From assembly GCA_031262485.1 (NCBI GenBank), contig JAISHO010000035.1, forward strand, positions 1 through 64,000: a stretch of 64,000 nucleotides of DNA, read 5' to 3'. Both the position numbers and the translations under genes were made by a program. Positions within the stretch are counted from its first letter, which is position 1, and each line of letters starts with the position of its first letter. Under the pieces are notes generated by a model that saw only the letters and a program-made list of their open reading frames with translations, searched no databases and was not told where the DNA came from. This stretch comes from Propionibacteriaceae bacterium (lineage in GTDB: Bacteria; Actinomycetota; Actinomycetes; Propionibacteriales; Propionibacteriaceae). Below, piece by piece: positions 8,614 through 17,807 of this stretch.

Positions 8614-9465
8614 ATGGCTGCCTCCCGCGAACTCATCGACGACCTGCGTCTCGCCCATCTCCTCGCCGACCACGCCGACGCCATCACCATGGAGCGTTTC
8701 CGTTCGGCCGACCTCAAGACCTCGCAGAAATCCGACGCCAGTGTCGTCTCCGACGCCGACACCGCCGCCGAGGAGGCGATCCGCTCGATGCTGTCGTCGG
8801 CCCGTCCGCGCGACTCGGTGCACGGGGAGGAGATGGCCGATTCTGGGTGGGGGCCGCGCCGGTGGATCATCGATCCGATCGACGGCACGGCCAACTATGT
8901 CCGCGGTGTGCCGGTGTGGGCCACGCTCATCGCGCTCATGAACGGCGAGACGGTCGAGGCCGGAGTCGTCTCGGCGCCCGCTCTGAGCCGACGCTGGTGG
9001 GCCTGCACCGATGGCGGCGCCTTCACCGGGCGCACCTTGCTCCAGGGCCAACCGATGAACGTCTCAAGCGTCACCGACGTCTCCGACGCCTTCCTATCCT
9101 ACTCCTCGCTGCACGGCTGGGTCGACAGCGGGCGCGGGCGCCAATTCGGCGAATTGCTGCGCACCTCGGCCCGCACCCGGGCCTTCGGGGATTTCTGGAG
9201 TTACATGATGGTCGCCGAAGGCGTCGTCGACATCGCCTGCGAGCCGAGCCTCGCCCTCCACGACATGGCCGCCCTCGACATCATCGTGCGCGAGGCCGGC
9301 GGCCTGTTCACCTCGATCGACGGAGTGGACGGACCAGTCGGCCCCGGCGCCGTCGCGACCAACGGCTTCCTCCATGACGACGTCCTCGACATCCTCGCCC
9401 CGATCGAGGACAACCTCGAGGACTCCCTCATCATCCGCCGCGAGGCGCTGACGATCGATGAATAG
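8614..9465 (+). CDS. hisN: Histidinol-phosphatase / inositol monophosphatase family
   Basis: Mg-dependent phosphatase of the inositol monophosphatase fold, 283 residues. Metal ligands are visible in the VHGEEM segment, in IIDPIDGTANYVRG, and in the C-terminal LHDMAALDIIVREAGG. Position after aroA-rsgA matches corynebacterial and mycobacterial hisN, which dephosphorylates histidinol phosphate in histidine synthesis. A related specificity such as inositol phosphate cannot be excluded from sequence. It is convergent with serA with only three bases between the stops. Confidence 0.85.
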   Translation: MAASRELIDDLRLAHLLADHADAITMERFRSADLKTSQKSDASVVSDADTAAEEAIRSMLSSARPRDSVHGEEMADSGWGPRRWIIDPIDGTANYVRGVPVWATLIALMNGETVEAGVVSAPALSRRWWACTDGGAFTGRTLLQGQPMNVSSVTDVSDAFLSYSSLHGWVDSGRGRQFGELLRTSARTRAFGDFWSYMMVAEGVVDIACEPSLALHDMAALDIIVREAGGLFTSIDGVDGPVGPGAVATNGFLHDDVLDILAPIEDNLEDSLIIRREALTIDE

Positions 9466-9468
9466 CGA

Positions 9469-10665
9469 TTACCACTCGATCGTTTCGACTGAAATCGTCT
9501 CCGGCAAGGCCTTGAGCTCTTCGATGAGATGGGGATGCTCGGTCGAGTCGATGTCGGTGACGACATAGCCGAGGCCGCCGCGGGTGGCGAGTTGCTGGGC
9601 GGCGATGTTGACCTCGTGGCTGCCGACGACAGCGTTGAGGCGGCCGAGCGCGCCGGGGACGTTGCGGTGGACGTCGAGGATGCGCATGACGCCGGCCCGC
9701 GAACCGTGGACTTCGGGGAAGTTGACCGACAAGGTCGTCGTGCCGTAGTCGGCGAAGTCGGCCATCTTGAGGGCGACGAAGTGGCCGATGTCCTTCTGGG
9801 CCTCCTGGGTCGAGCCGCCGACGTGCGGGGTGAGGATGACGTTGTCGAGGCCTTGGAGCGAGGAGACGAAGGGATCGCCGTTGGCGGCCGGCTCTTCGGG
9901 GAAGACGTCGATCGCCGCTCCGGCAAGGTGTTTCGATGCCAAAGCGCGTTGGAGGGCCTCGAGGTCGACGACGAAGCCGCGACACAGGTTGATGAACAGG
10001 GAGCGCTCGCGCATCTGGGCGAACTCCTCCTCGCCGAAAAAGCCTTCGTTCTCCTTGCGGCCGTCGATGTGGAGGCTGACGACCTCGGCTTCGGCCAACA
10101 ACTCGGCCAGGGTCTCGCAGCGTCGGGCGTTGCCGAGGGCGAGCCGGTCGACGATGTCGTAGAAGATGACGCGCATGCCCAGAGATTCGGCCAGCACCGA
10201 CAGTTGGGAGCCGATGTTGCCATAGCCGACGATGCCGAGGACACGGCCGCGAATCTCGTGCGATCCCGTGGCCGATTTGCGCCACACACCGGATTGCATG
10301 AGGGCGTTTTGGTCGGTCAAGTGCCTGGCCAGGGCGATGATCTCGCCGATCGCCAGTTCGACGACGCTGCGGGTGTTGGAGTAGGGGGCGTTGAAGACGG
10401 CGACGCCGCGCTCATCGGCGGCGGCGAGATCGATCTGGTTGGTCCCGATGCAGAAGGCGCCGACGCAGCGCAATCCGGGGCGCTCGTTGAGGACACGCTC
10501 GGTGACATGGGTGCGCGAACGCAGGCCGAGCAGGGACACGCCGTCGAGGGCCTCGATCAATTCCTCCTCGCCCAGCGCGCCGGAACGCGTCTCCACCTCG
10601 AAACCGCGATCGGCCAAAATGGCGGCGGCGTCGGAGTGGATATTTTCGAGGAGCAGGGCTTTCAT
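9469..10665 (-). CDS. serA: D-3-phosphoglycerate dehydrogenase
   Basis: First step of serine synthesis, NAD-dependent. 398 residues from the ATG at 10665. The Rossmann fold has GIVGYGNIGSQLSVLAESLG, the catalytic region has LCRGFVVD and the His segment LTPHVGGSTQEAQ, and a C-terminal ACT domain (VPGALGRLNAVVGSHEVNIA) would give allosteric control. The length is that of the short E. coli-type enzyme rather than the longer mycobacterial form with an extra intervening domain. An in-frame start nine codons upstream is possible, but a CACAAT -10 hexamer seven bases before 10665 favours the ATG chosen here. Confidence 0.93.
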   Translation of the reverse strand: MKALLLENIHSDAAAILADRGFEVETRSGALGEEELIEALDGVSLLGLRSRTHVTERVLNERPGLRCVGAFCIGTNQIDLAAADERGVAVFNAPYSNTRSVVELAIGEIIALARHLTDQNALMQSGVWRKSATGSHEIRGRVLGIVGYGNIGSQLSVLAESLGMRVIFYDIVDRLALGNARRCETLAELLAEAEVVSLHIDGRKENEGFFGEEEFAQMRERSLFINLCRGFVVDLEALQRALASKHLAGAAIDVFPEEPAANGDPFVSSLQGLDNVILTPHVGGSTQEAQKDIGHFVALKMADFADYGTTTLSVNFPEVHGSRAGVMRILDVHRNVPGALGRLNAVVGSHEVNIAAQQLATRGGLGYVVTDIDSTEHPHLIEELKALPETISVETIEW

Positions 10666-10672
10666 GGCCCAC

Positions 10673-10678
10673 ATTGTG
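10673..10678 (-). promoter_or_regulatory. Putative -10 element of leaderless serA
   Basis: CACAAT on the minus strand ends seven bases before the serA ATG, and no ribosome binding site is present. The first T of the consensus is replaced by C. Confidence 0.35.
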
Positions 10679-10807
10679 CCATGACCCGGCAATCCACCTC
10701 CGAGCCTGGGCGGCGCGGATAGGATACGACGAGGACGAGTTCACAAGGTCTTCTTCACCCGGAGGCGGGCCGTGGCTCGCCCCTGACCCGCATCACAAGG
10801 AGCAGTT

Positions 10808-11104
10808 GTGCCGCTGACCCCGAACGACGTCGCCCGCTTAGCGGATCTGGCGCGGATCGAGTTGTCGGACGAGGAGTTAGCCGGGTTGACCGGCCAACTC
10901 GACCTCATCCTCGAATCCGTCCAGGTCGTCGCCTCCTCGGTTCCACCCGAGACCACGCCGACGAGCCATGCCTTGAGCCTCACCAACGTCTTCCGCCCCG
11001 ACGAGGTGCGCCCGTCGTTGCCGGTCGAGGACGTGCTGGCGATGGCGCCGGCGGTCGAGGACGACCGCTTCCGGGTCCCGCGCATCTTGGAGGAGGCGGC
11101 ATGA
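10808..11104 (+). CDS. gatC: Asp/Glu-tRNA amidotransferase subunit C
   Basis: 98-residue stabilising subunit of the GatCAB amidotransferase, which converts misacylated Glu-tRNA(Gln) or Asp-tRNA(Asn) to the correct aminoacyl-tRNA. Typical features are [17 protein letters not shown] at the N-terminus and the C-terminal [20 protein letters not shown]. It starts with GTG, preceded by AAGGAGCAGTT. Its stop overlaps the gatA start (ATGA). Confidence 0.93.
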   Translation: MPLTPNDVARLADLARIELSDEELAGLTGQLDLILESVQVVASSVPPETTPTSHALSLTNVFRPDEVRPSLPVEDVLAMAPAVEDDRFRVPRILEEAA

Positions 11105-12621
11105 GCGAGCCCATCTTCGCTTCGGCGGCCGACCTGGCCCGCGATCTGGCCGCAGGAACCCTCTCGAGCGAGGAGGCGACGCGCGCCTGCCTCGAGCGGA
11201 TCGAGTCGAGTGACGGCGACGTCCATGCCTTCCTCCACGTCCGCGCCGATGAAGCCCTGAGCGACGCCCGGGCGATCGACCAGCGCCGAGCGTCCGGGGA
11301 GGCCCTCGGTCCCCTCGCCGGCGTGCCCATCGCCGTCAAAGACGCCTTCTGCACGACCGGCTCCCCCACCACCTGCGGCTCACGCATGCTTGAAGGGTGG
11401 GTCCCGCCCTACGACGCCACCGTCGTGCGGCGTCTCAAGGAGGCCGGCCTCGTCATCCTCGGCAAGACGAACATGGACGAGTTCGCCATGGGCTCCTCGA
11501 CGGAGAACTCGGCCTTCGGCCCGACCCGCAACCCCTGGGATCTCACACGGATCCCGGGCGGCTCGGGGGGCGGCTCCGCAGCCTGTCTGGCCGCCTTCGA
11601 GGCGCCCCTGGCGGTCGGCTCCGACACCGGCGGGTCGATCCGCCAACCGGCTTCGGTCACCGGCACCGTCGGCGTCAAACCGACCTATGGTGGGGTCTCG
11701 CGCTACGGGCTCGTCGCCATGGCCAGCTCGCTCGACCAACCCGGCCCCTGCGCCCGGACGGTCCTCGACGCGGCCCTCCTCCACGCCGTCATGGCCGGCC
11801 ACGATCCGTCCGACTCGACCTCGATCGACGCGCCCGTCCCCGATGTCGTGGCCGCCGCCCGAGCGGGCGATGTCGCCGGGATGCGGATCGGCGTCGTCAC
11901 CGAGTTGAGCGGCGAGGGATACGCCCCCGGCGTCGAACAACGATTCCAGGAGGCGGTCGCAGCGCTGGCCGCGGCCGGAGCGGAGATCGTCGAGGTCTCC
12001 TGCCCGCACTTCTCGCTCGCCTTGCCGGCCTACTACCTCATCATGCCGTCGGAGGTCTCGAGCAACCTGGCCCGCTTCGACGCCATGCGCTACGGGCTTC
12101 GCGTCGGCGACGACGGCTCCCACAGCGCCGAACAGGTGATGCGGTTGAGCCGCGGCGCCGGGTTCGGGGCTGAGGTCAAGCGCCGCGTCATCCTCGGCAC
12201 CTACGCGCTGTCGAGCGGGTATTACGACGCCTACTACGGCTCAGCTCAGAAGGCTCGCACCCTCATCATCGAGGACTTCGATCGCGCCTTCGCCACCGTC
12301 GACGTCCTCGTCTCTCCCTCGACGCCGACGACCGCTTTCCCCCTCGGCGAGCGGACGAACGATCCGATGGCGATGTACCAGGCCGACTTGTGCACGATCC
12401 CCTCGAACATGGCCGGCAATAGCTCGGCCTCGTTCCCGGCGGGATTGGCTCCGGAGGACGGTTTGCCGGTCGGCTTCCAAGTCATGGCGCCGCCGCTGTG
12501 CGACGACCGCCTCTACCGGGTCGGCGCCGCTCTCGAACGGGTTCTCACCGAACGCTGGGGCGCCCCCTTGCTCGACGCCCTGGCCGGCCGCGATCGTCTC
12601 AGCGAAGGAGGACGCGCATGA
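11101..12621 (+). CDS. gatA: Asp/Glu-tRNA amidotransferase subunit A
   Basis: 506-residue amidase subunit that releases ammonia from glutamine. The Ser-cisSer-Lys triad regions are visible: the Lys in [12 protein letters not shown], the serines in GGSGGGSAA and in [13 protein letters not shown]. Overlaps gatC upstream and gatB downstream by four bases each, which supports tight translational coupling of the three subunits. Confidence 0.96.
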   Translation: MSEPIFASAADLARDLAAGTLSSEEATRACLERIESSDGDVHAFLHVRADEALSDARAIDQRRASGEALGPLAGVPIAVKDAFCTTGSPTTCGSRMLEGWVPPYDATVVRRLKEAGLVILGKTNMDEFAMGSSTENSAFGPTRNPWDLTRIPGGSGGGSAACLAAFEAPLAVGSDTGGSIRQPASVTGTVGVKPTYGGVSRYGLVAMASSLDQPGPCARTVLDAALLHAVMAGHDPSDSTSIDAPVPDVVAAARAGDVAGMRIGVVTELSGEGYAPGVEQRFQEAVAALAAAGAEIVEVSCPHFSLALPAYYLIMPSEVSSNLARFDAMRYGLRVGDDGSHSAEQVMRLSRGAGFGAEVKRRVILGTYALSSGYYDAYYGSAQKARTLIIEDFDRAFATVDVLVSPSTPTTAFPLGERTNDPMAMYQADLCTIPSNMAGNSSASFPAGLAPEDGLPVGFQVMAPPLCDDRLYRVGAALERVLTERWGAPLLDALAGRDRLSEGGRA

Positions 12622-14141
12622 CCACCACTGCCCTCTCGGCGATCTCGCCCGAGGACGCCTGGATGGATTACGACGAGGCGATGGACCTGTTCGATGTCGT
12701 CATCGGGCTCGAGGTCCACGTCGAACTCAACACCGCCTCGAAGATGTTCTGCTCCTGCCCGACCGATTTCGGCGCCGAGCCGAACACCCAGACCTGCCCG
12801 GTCTGCCTCGGGTTGCCCGGCTCGCTTCCCGTCGTCAACGGGAAAGCCGTCGAATCGGCCATCCGCATCGGGCTCGCTCTCAACTGTTCGATCTCCCCGC
12901 ACTGCCGCTTCGCCCGGAAGAATTATTTCTATCCGGATATGACGAAGAACTTCCAGACCTCCCAGTACGACGAGCCGATCTGTTTCGACGGCGAGGTCGA
13001 GGTCGAAGCCGACGGCGAGCGTTTCACCATCCCGGTCGAGCGGGCCCACATGGAGGAGGACGCCGGCAAGTCCCTCCACGTCGGCGGCGCCACCGGGCGC
13101 ATCCAGGGAGCCGAGTACTCCCTCATGGATTACAACCGGGCCGGGGTCCCCCTCGTCGAGATCGTCACCAAACCGGTGCTCGGAACCGGCGCCAAGGCCC
13201 CCCAGGTGGCGCGCGCCTACGTCGCCTTCCTGCGCGACATGATGCGCGCCCTGGGCGTCTCCGACGTCCGTATGGAACAGGGGTCGCTGCGGTGCGACGC
13301 CAACGTCTCCCTCATGCCGAAGGGGTCGACGACGCTCGGCACCCGCACCGAGACGAAGAACGTCAACTCCCTGCGCTCGATCGAACGGGCGTTGCGCTAC
13401 GAGATCAGCCGCCAGGCTGGCATCCTCGCCGCCGGCGGCCGCGTCAAGCAGGAGACGCGCCACTGGCACGAGGACGGCGGGCGCACGAGTTCCGGGCGCT
13501 CCAAAGAACAGGCGGAGGACTATCGGTATTTCCCTGAGCCCGATCTCGTCCCGGTGGCCCCGGATCCAGCCTGGGTCGAGCGGTTGCGCGAGACGATCCC
13601 GGAATCCCCCGTCGCCCGGGTCGCCCGCTTGACCGAGGCCTGGGGGTTCACCGAGCTTGAGATGCGTGATGTCATCGGCGCCGACGCGCTCGACCTCATC
13701 GAGGCGACGGTCGAGGCCGGGTGCTCCCCTCAGGCCGCCCGCAAGTGGTGGATGGGCGAGCTGGCCCGCCGCGCCAACGCGGCCGATCTCCCCTTGGCCG
13801 AGGCCGGGATGACTCCCGCCCAGGTCGCCGAGCTCCAAGGGCTCGTCGAGGCGGGGACGCTCAACGACAAGCTGGCCCGCCAGGTCATCGACGGCGTCAT
13901 CGCCGGCGAAGGCGATCCGGCCCAGGTCGTCGCGCACCGGGGTCTGGCCGTCGTCTCCGACACCGGCGCCCTCCAGGCGGCTGTCGAGCGGGCGATCGCG
14001 GCCAATCCCGGCGCCGTCGCCAGCATCAAGGCCGGTCGACAGGCCGCCGCCGGGGCGATCATCGGCGCCGTCATGAAGGAGATGCGCGGGCAAGCCGACG
14101 CCGCCACAGTGCGGGAGCTCGTGCTCGCCGCCGTCGGCTGA
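12618..14141 (+). CDS. gatB: Asp/Glu-tRNA amidotransferase subunit B
   Basis: 507-residue kinase/tRNA-binding subunit of GatCAB. Signatures are [60 protein letters not shown] and [14 protein letters not shown], followed by the helical and YqeY-like tail ([10 protein letters not shown] and the [10 protein letters not shown] region). The start ATG at 12618 lies in the last codons of gatA (ATGA) and follows AGGAGGACGCGC. The presence of GatCAB implies the indirect route to Gln-tRNA and/or Asn-tRNA in this organism. Confidence 0.96.
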   Translation: MTTTALSAISPEDAWMDYDEAMDLFDVVIGLEVHVELNTASKMFCSCPTDFGAEPNTQTCPVCLGLPGSLPVVNGKAVESAIRIGLALNCSISPHCRFARKNYFYPDMTKNFQTSQYDEPICFDGEVEVEADGERFTIPVERAHMEEDAGKSLHVGGATGRIQGAEYSLMDYNRAGVPLVEIVTKPVLGTGAKAPQVARAYVAFLRDMMRALGVSDVRMEQGSLRCDANVSLMPKGSTTLGTRTETKNVNSLRSIERALRYEISRQAGILAAGGRVKQETRHWHEDGGRTSSGRSKEQAEDYRYFPEPDLVPVAPDPAWVERLRETIPESPVARVARLTEAWGFTELEMRDVIGADALDLIEATVEAGCSPQAARKWWMGELARRANAADLPLAEAGMTPAQVAELQGLVEAGTLNDKLARQVIDGVIAGEGDPAQVVAHRGLAVVSDTGALQAAVERAIAANPGAVASIKAGRQAAAGAIIGAVMKEMRGQADAATVRELVLAAVG

Positions 14142-14142
14142 C

Positions 14143-14167
14143 CTTTCCCGTGTTCTCATTGGGAAAG
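14143..14167 (+). terminator. Hairpin after gatB
   Basis: CTTTCCC (14143-14149) pairs with GGGAAAG (14161-14167), starting right after the gatB stop. There is no U tract, so this is a possible non-canonical terminator or mRNA-end stabiliser. Confidence 0.4.
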
Positions 14168-14252
14168 CGCGTCGAGGTGAAAGCTTCAGTGTCGACGCAG
14201 GTGTCCGCGCCCGCGCCAGCTGGGAGTCGCTGCGGGTGATCCCGCTGGCCCC

Positions 14253-15035
14253 TCAGAGCGTGGGCTGAGCGGCGAGCAGGGCCTGGGTGTACGGATCCCG
14301 CGGTGTCGTCAAGATATCTTCAGCCGGCCCCGCTTCGACGAGGCGACCGGATCTCAGCACCGCGACGTGGTCGCAGAGGTGGCGCACGACGGCGAGGTCG
14401 TGGCTGACGAGCACGAGGGTCAGCCCGAGCCGGTCGGAGATCTCGTTGAGCACGTTGATGATGTGGGCCCGCACGCTGACGTCGAGCGCGGAGACGGGCT
14501 CGTCGGCGATGAGGACGTCGGGGCGGGGAGCGAGCGCCCGGGCGATGGCGATCCGCTGACGTTGACCGCCGGAGAACTCGTGCGGGTAGCGCTGGGCCGA
14601 CCCTTGAGGCAATCCGACCGCGGCGATGAGGTCGTCGACCCGCGCCCGCCGGGCCTGGGGCGGCCAATCGGCCCGCACCGAGCGGGAACGCAGCGGCTCG
14701 GCGATGATCGCCCCGACACGCATGCGAGGGTCGAGCGAGCTCATCGGGTCTTGGAAGACGAGCTGGACTCTGGCCAGGACCCGCCGGGCCGAGGCCGAGG
14801 CGCCCGGGCCGGGCAGATTGAGGGGTTGGCCCTCGAAGCGAATCGTGCCGGAGCTTGGGGCGTCGAGCCCGGCCAGCAGGCGCACCAAGGTTGTCTTCCC
14901 GGAACCGGAGCCGCCGACGATTCCCCAGCGTTCGCCCTGCCCGATCGTCAGGCTGAGATCGTCGAGGGCGGTGACGTCGCGGCCCGACGAGGTGAAACGG
15001 CGGCTGACGTGATCGAGGGCGTAGAGGGCGGTCAT
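14253..15035 (-). CDS. Oligopeptide-type ABC transporter ATP-binding protein (second ATPase)
   Basis: 260-residue ATPase, the last gene of the five-gene importer operon. Walker A is GGSGSGKTTLV, the ABC signature is FSGGQRQRIAIARAL, Walker B is VLIADEPVSALD, followed by the H loop LVLVSHDLAVV. DppF/OppF-type by position and by the terminal DPYTQALLAA segment. The ATG at 15035 overlaps the preceding ATPase stop (ATGA) and follows GGAGGAGGAACC. Confidence 0.9.
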   Translation of the reverse strand: MTALYALDHVSRRFTSSGRDVTALDDLSLTIGQGERWGIVGGSGSGKTTLVRLLAGLDAPSSGTIRFEGQPLNLPGPGASASARRVLARVQLVFQDPMSSLDPRMRVGAIIAEPLRSRSVRADWPPQARRARVDDLIAAVGLPQGSAQRYPHEFSGGQRQRIAIARALAPRPDVLIADEPVSALDVSVRAHIINVLNEISDRLGLTLVLVSHDLAVVRHLCDHVAVLRSGRLVEAGPAEDILTTPRDPYTQALLAAQPTL

Positions 15036-15964
15036 GCCGGTTCCTCCTCCGTCATGAAATCTTCGAGCACCGGCAGGCGCTGCCCGGGAGTGACCGCCTC
15101 GATCCGGGCGGTGGCGATGAGGCCGCGGGTGTAGGGGTGGCGCGGTTCGCGCAGGACGTGGTCGACCGGCCCCGCTTCGACGATCCGCCCCCGCCACATG
15201 ACGAGGACGTCGGTGCACAACCGGGCCACGACGGCGAGGTCGTGGGAGACGAACAGGCAGGCCGCGCCGGTGTCGGCCAGCTTGCCGTCGAGGAGGGTGA
15301 GGATGCGATCTTGGACGAGGACGTCGAGGCCGGTCGTCGGCTCGTCGCAGATGACGAGCTGGGGCCGGTTGATGAGCGCCATCGCCAGCATGACGCGTTG
15401 GCGTTGGCCGCCGGAGAGCTGGTGGGGATAGGAATCGGCGATCCGGGGCGGGTCGTCGAGCCCGACGTCGCCGAAGGCGGCCAGAACCCGCTGGCGCACC
15501 GGTTCGGACCGTTCGGATCGCGGCTCGTGGAGCCAGACCACCTCGGCGGTTTGCCGACCCACCGTCATCGTCGGATCGAGGGCGGTCATCGGTTCCTGGA
15601 ACACCATCGTCAGCGATCGTCCTCGCAGACGGGAGAGCTCCTGGTCGCTCGCCGTCGTCAACTCCTCCCCGTCGAAGCGGATCGAACCCGCCGCCTGCGC
15701 GTTGTCGGCCAGCAATCCCATGATCGCCGTCGCCGTCACCGTCTTCCCCGAGCCGGACTCCCCCACCAGACCGAGGCGTTGGCCGCGCGCGACAGTGAAC
15801 GAGACGTCGTGGACCGCTTCGATCCGGCGGCGGCCGAAGGCGACGCTGAGGCCCGCGACCTCGAGGAGAGGGTGCTCGGCCAAAGCGGCGTCCCGGCGCG
15901 TGGCCTCCTGGATCTCACCGGGCCGCTGTCCGTCTGCTCGGCCACCTGGCGCAGTCTCCGTCAT
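15032..15964 (-). CDS. Oligopeptide-type ABC transporter ATP-binding protein (first ATPase)
   Basis: 310-residue DppD/OppD-type ATPase. Walker A is GESGSGKTVTATAI, signature LSGGQRQRVMLAMAL, Walker B LVICDEPTTGLD, H loop LFVSHDLAVV, and the C-terminal HPYTRGL typical of peptide transporters. The start at 15964 is preceded by a strong AAGGAGG. A polar leader of about 30 residues precedes the domain. It overlaps the permease gene upstream by four bases. Confidence 0.9.
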   Translation of the reverse strand: MTETAPGGRADGQRPGEIQEATRRDAALAEHPLLEVAGLSVAFGRRRIEAVHDVSFTVARGQRLGLVGESGSGKTVTATAIMGLLADNAQAAGSIRFDGEELTTASDQELSRLRGRSLTMVFQEPMTALDPTMTVGRQTAEVVWLHEPRSERSEPVRQRVLAAFGDVGLDDPPRIADSYPHQLSGGQRQRVMLAMALINRPQLVICDEPTTGLDVLVQDRILTLLDGKLADTGAACLFVSHDLAVVARLCTDVLVMWRGRIVEAGPVDHVLREPRHPYTRGLIATARIEAVTPGQRLPVLEDFMTEEEPA

Positions 15965-16767
15965 CGCACCTCCTTGAGCCGGGGGTCGAGGTAGTCGCGC
16001 AGCCCGTCGCCGAGCACGTTGAAACCCATGACGGCGAAGGCGATGGCGCACCCGGGGATGACGGCCTGGGCCGGAGCGGTGAAAAGGTTGGCGTCGCGCA
16101 TCATCCGTCCCCAGGTCGGCGTCGACGACGAGGCCGACAGGCCGAGGTAGGACAATCCGGCCTCAGCCAGGATCGCCATGCCGAAGGAGACCGCCGCTTG
16201 GACGCCGATGAGAGGGGCGATGTTCGGCACGACATGACGCAACGCGATGACCGGTTCGCTCGTGCCGGCGACCCGGGCGGCGTCGATGTAGTCGAGTTCC
16301 ATCACCGTCAAGGTGGCGGCCCGCGCCATCCGGATGAAGACGGGGACGGTGGCGATGGCGATGGCGAGCATGGCGGTGACGACGGAGGCGCCGACCGCGG
16401 CGGCTAACAGGATGGCCAGCAGCAGGGCGGGCAGGGCGAAGAGGATGTCGCCGGCCCGACTGATCGCCTCCCCCCACCAACCGTGTCGCATCCCCGCGAA
16501 CAGCCCGAGCGGGATGCCGACGACCGCCGCGCCCTCCACCGAGACGACGCCGACGAAGACAACGGTGCGCGCCCCGACGAGCAAGCGGGAGGCGGTGTCG
16601 ATCCCCATCGCGTCGGTGCCGAGGACATGGGGCCACCCCAGAGGGGCGAAACGGTTGGCCGAGTCGACGAGGCTGGGGTCGAACGGCGTCCAGACGAAGG
16701 AGACGAGGGCGGCGAGGAGGACGAGGGCGGTCATGGCCGACCCGGCGATCACGGTGAATTTCTTCAT
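15961..16767 (-). CDS. Oligopeptide-type ABC transporter permease (DppC-like)
   Basis: 268-residue inner-membrane permease with one N-terminal span and about five core spans. The inner-membrane EAA loop (LDYIDAARVAGTSEPVIALRH) contacts the ATPases. LGTDAMGIDTASRLLVGART is the usual DppC-type extracytoplasmic start. The ATG at 16767 overlaps the partner permease stop and follows GGGGAGACGGC. Confidence 0.9.
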   Translation of the reverse strand: MKKFTVIAGSAMTALVLLAALVSFVWTPFDPSLVDSANRFAPLGWPHVLGTDAMGIDTASRLLVGARTVVFVGVVSVEGAAVVGIPLGLFAGMRHGWWGEAISRAGDILFALPALLLAILLAAAVGASVVTAMLAIAIATVPVFIRMARAATLTVMELDYIDAARVAGTSEPVIALRHVVPNIAPLIGVQAAVSFGMAILAEAGLSYLGLSASSSTPTWGRMMRDANLFTAPAQAVIPGCAIAFAVMGFNVLGDGLRDYLDPRLKEVR

Positions 16768-17789
16768 GCCGTCTCCCCTTGCCGCCGCAGCCGGGGATCG
16801 ATGGCGAGGTAGGCCAGATCGACGATGAGGTTGATGAGGAGGACGGCGACGACGAGGACCATGACGACGCCTTGGACGACGAGAAGGTCCTTGCCCGAGA
16901 CGGCGCGGATGAGGAGAGACCCGAGGCCGGGCAGGGCGAAGACCTGTTCGACGAGGATGACGCCGACGAGCAGGGAGGCGAGTTGCAGGCCGACGACGGT
17001 GGCGAGCGAGGTGGCGGCGTTGCGCAGCCCGTGGCGGAAGACGGCCCGCCAACGCGTCCAGCCGACGGCGCGGGCGGTGCGGTAGTAATCCTCGGTCAGC
17101 ACGTCGATGAAAGAGCTACGGACGTAGCGGGCCAGCAATGAGCCTTGGACGATGACGATGGCCGCGACCGGCAGGACGAGGTGGGAGGCCCAGCCGGCGA
17201 GATCGACGCCGCGCCCGGCGAAGAGCGGCTCGTAGCCGGTGGCGGGGAGCCAGCCGAGGGCGACGGCGAAGACGAGGACGAGGAGGGTGGCGGCGAAGAA
17301 CGCTGGGATGGCCAGCCCGAGATGGCTGACGCCGGAGATGACAGCCCCCCACCAGCGTCGCCGCCCGACGGCGGCGATGACACCGGTGACCAGGGCGACG
17401 ATGAGGGCGAGCGGGGTCGACAACCCGACGAGCCAGGCGGTCACTGCCAGACGCGGCGCGACCTGGGAGGAGACCGATTCCCCGGTGACATAGGACTGCC
17501 CGAGATCGCCAGTGAGGAAACCGCCGAGCCATTCGGCGTAGCGCAGGAGGAGCGGACGGTCGAGGCCCCACTGGGAACGCAAGGCTTCGACTTGGTCGTC
17601 GCTCGCCCCTAAGCCCAGGGTGGCCCGAGCGACATCGCCGGGCAGAAGGGCGACGAGAAGGAAGACGAGGAAGGAGGCGACGAGCACGGTGACGGCGAAG
17701 ACGACGAGGCGCCGCAGCACGCTCCTCACCCAGGGCCGGCGCCGGGCCACCGCCACATCCGCCCCTTTCTCCTCGGCCGCCTCCGTCAC
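16764..17789 (-). CDS. Oligopeptide-type ABC transporter permease (DppB-like)
   Basis: 341-residue permease with six predicted membrane spans. An N-terminal cytoplasmic tail is followed by VFAVTVLVASFLVFLLVALL. The EAA loop (VLTEDYYRTARAVGWTRW) is present, and YAEWLGGFLTGDLGQSYVTG is characteristic of DppB/OppB. It begins with GTG, preceded by AGGGG about eight bases upstream, 18 bases after the substrate-binding protein gene. Confidence 0.9.
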   Translation of the reverse strand: MTEAAEEKGADVAVARRRPWVRSVLRRLVVFAVTVLVASFLVFLLVALLPGDVARATLGLGASDDQVEALRSQWGLDRPLLLRYAEWLGGFLTGDLGQSYVTGESVSSQVAPRLAVTAWLVGLSTPLALIVALVTGVIAAVGRRRWWGAVISGVSHLGLAIPAFFAATLLVLVFAVALGWLPATGYEPLFAGRGVDLAGWASHLVLPVAAIVIVQGSLLARYVRSSFIDVLTEDYYRTARAVGWTRWRAVFRHGLRNAATSLATVVGLQLASLLVGVILVEQVFALPGLGSLLIRAVSGKDLLVVQGVVMVLVVAVLLINLIVDLAYLAIDPRLRRQGETA

Positions 17790-17807
17790 ACGATCAGCCC
17801 CTGGACC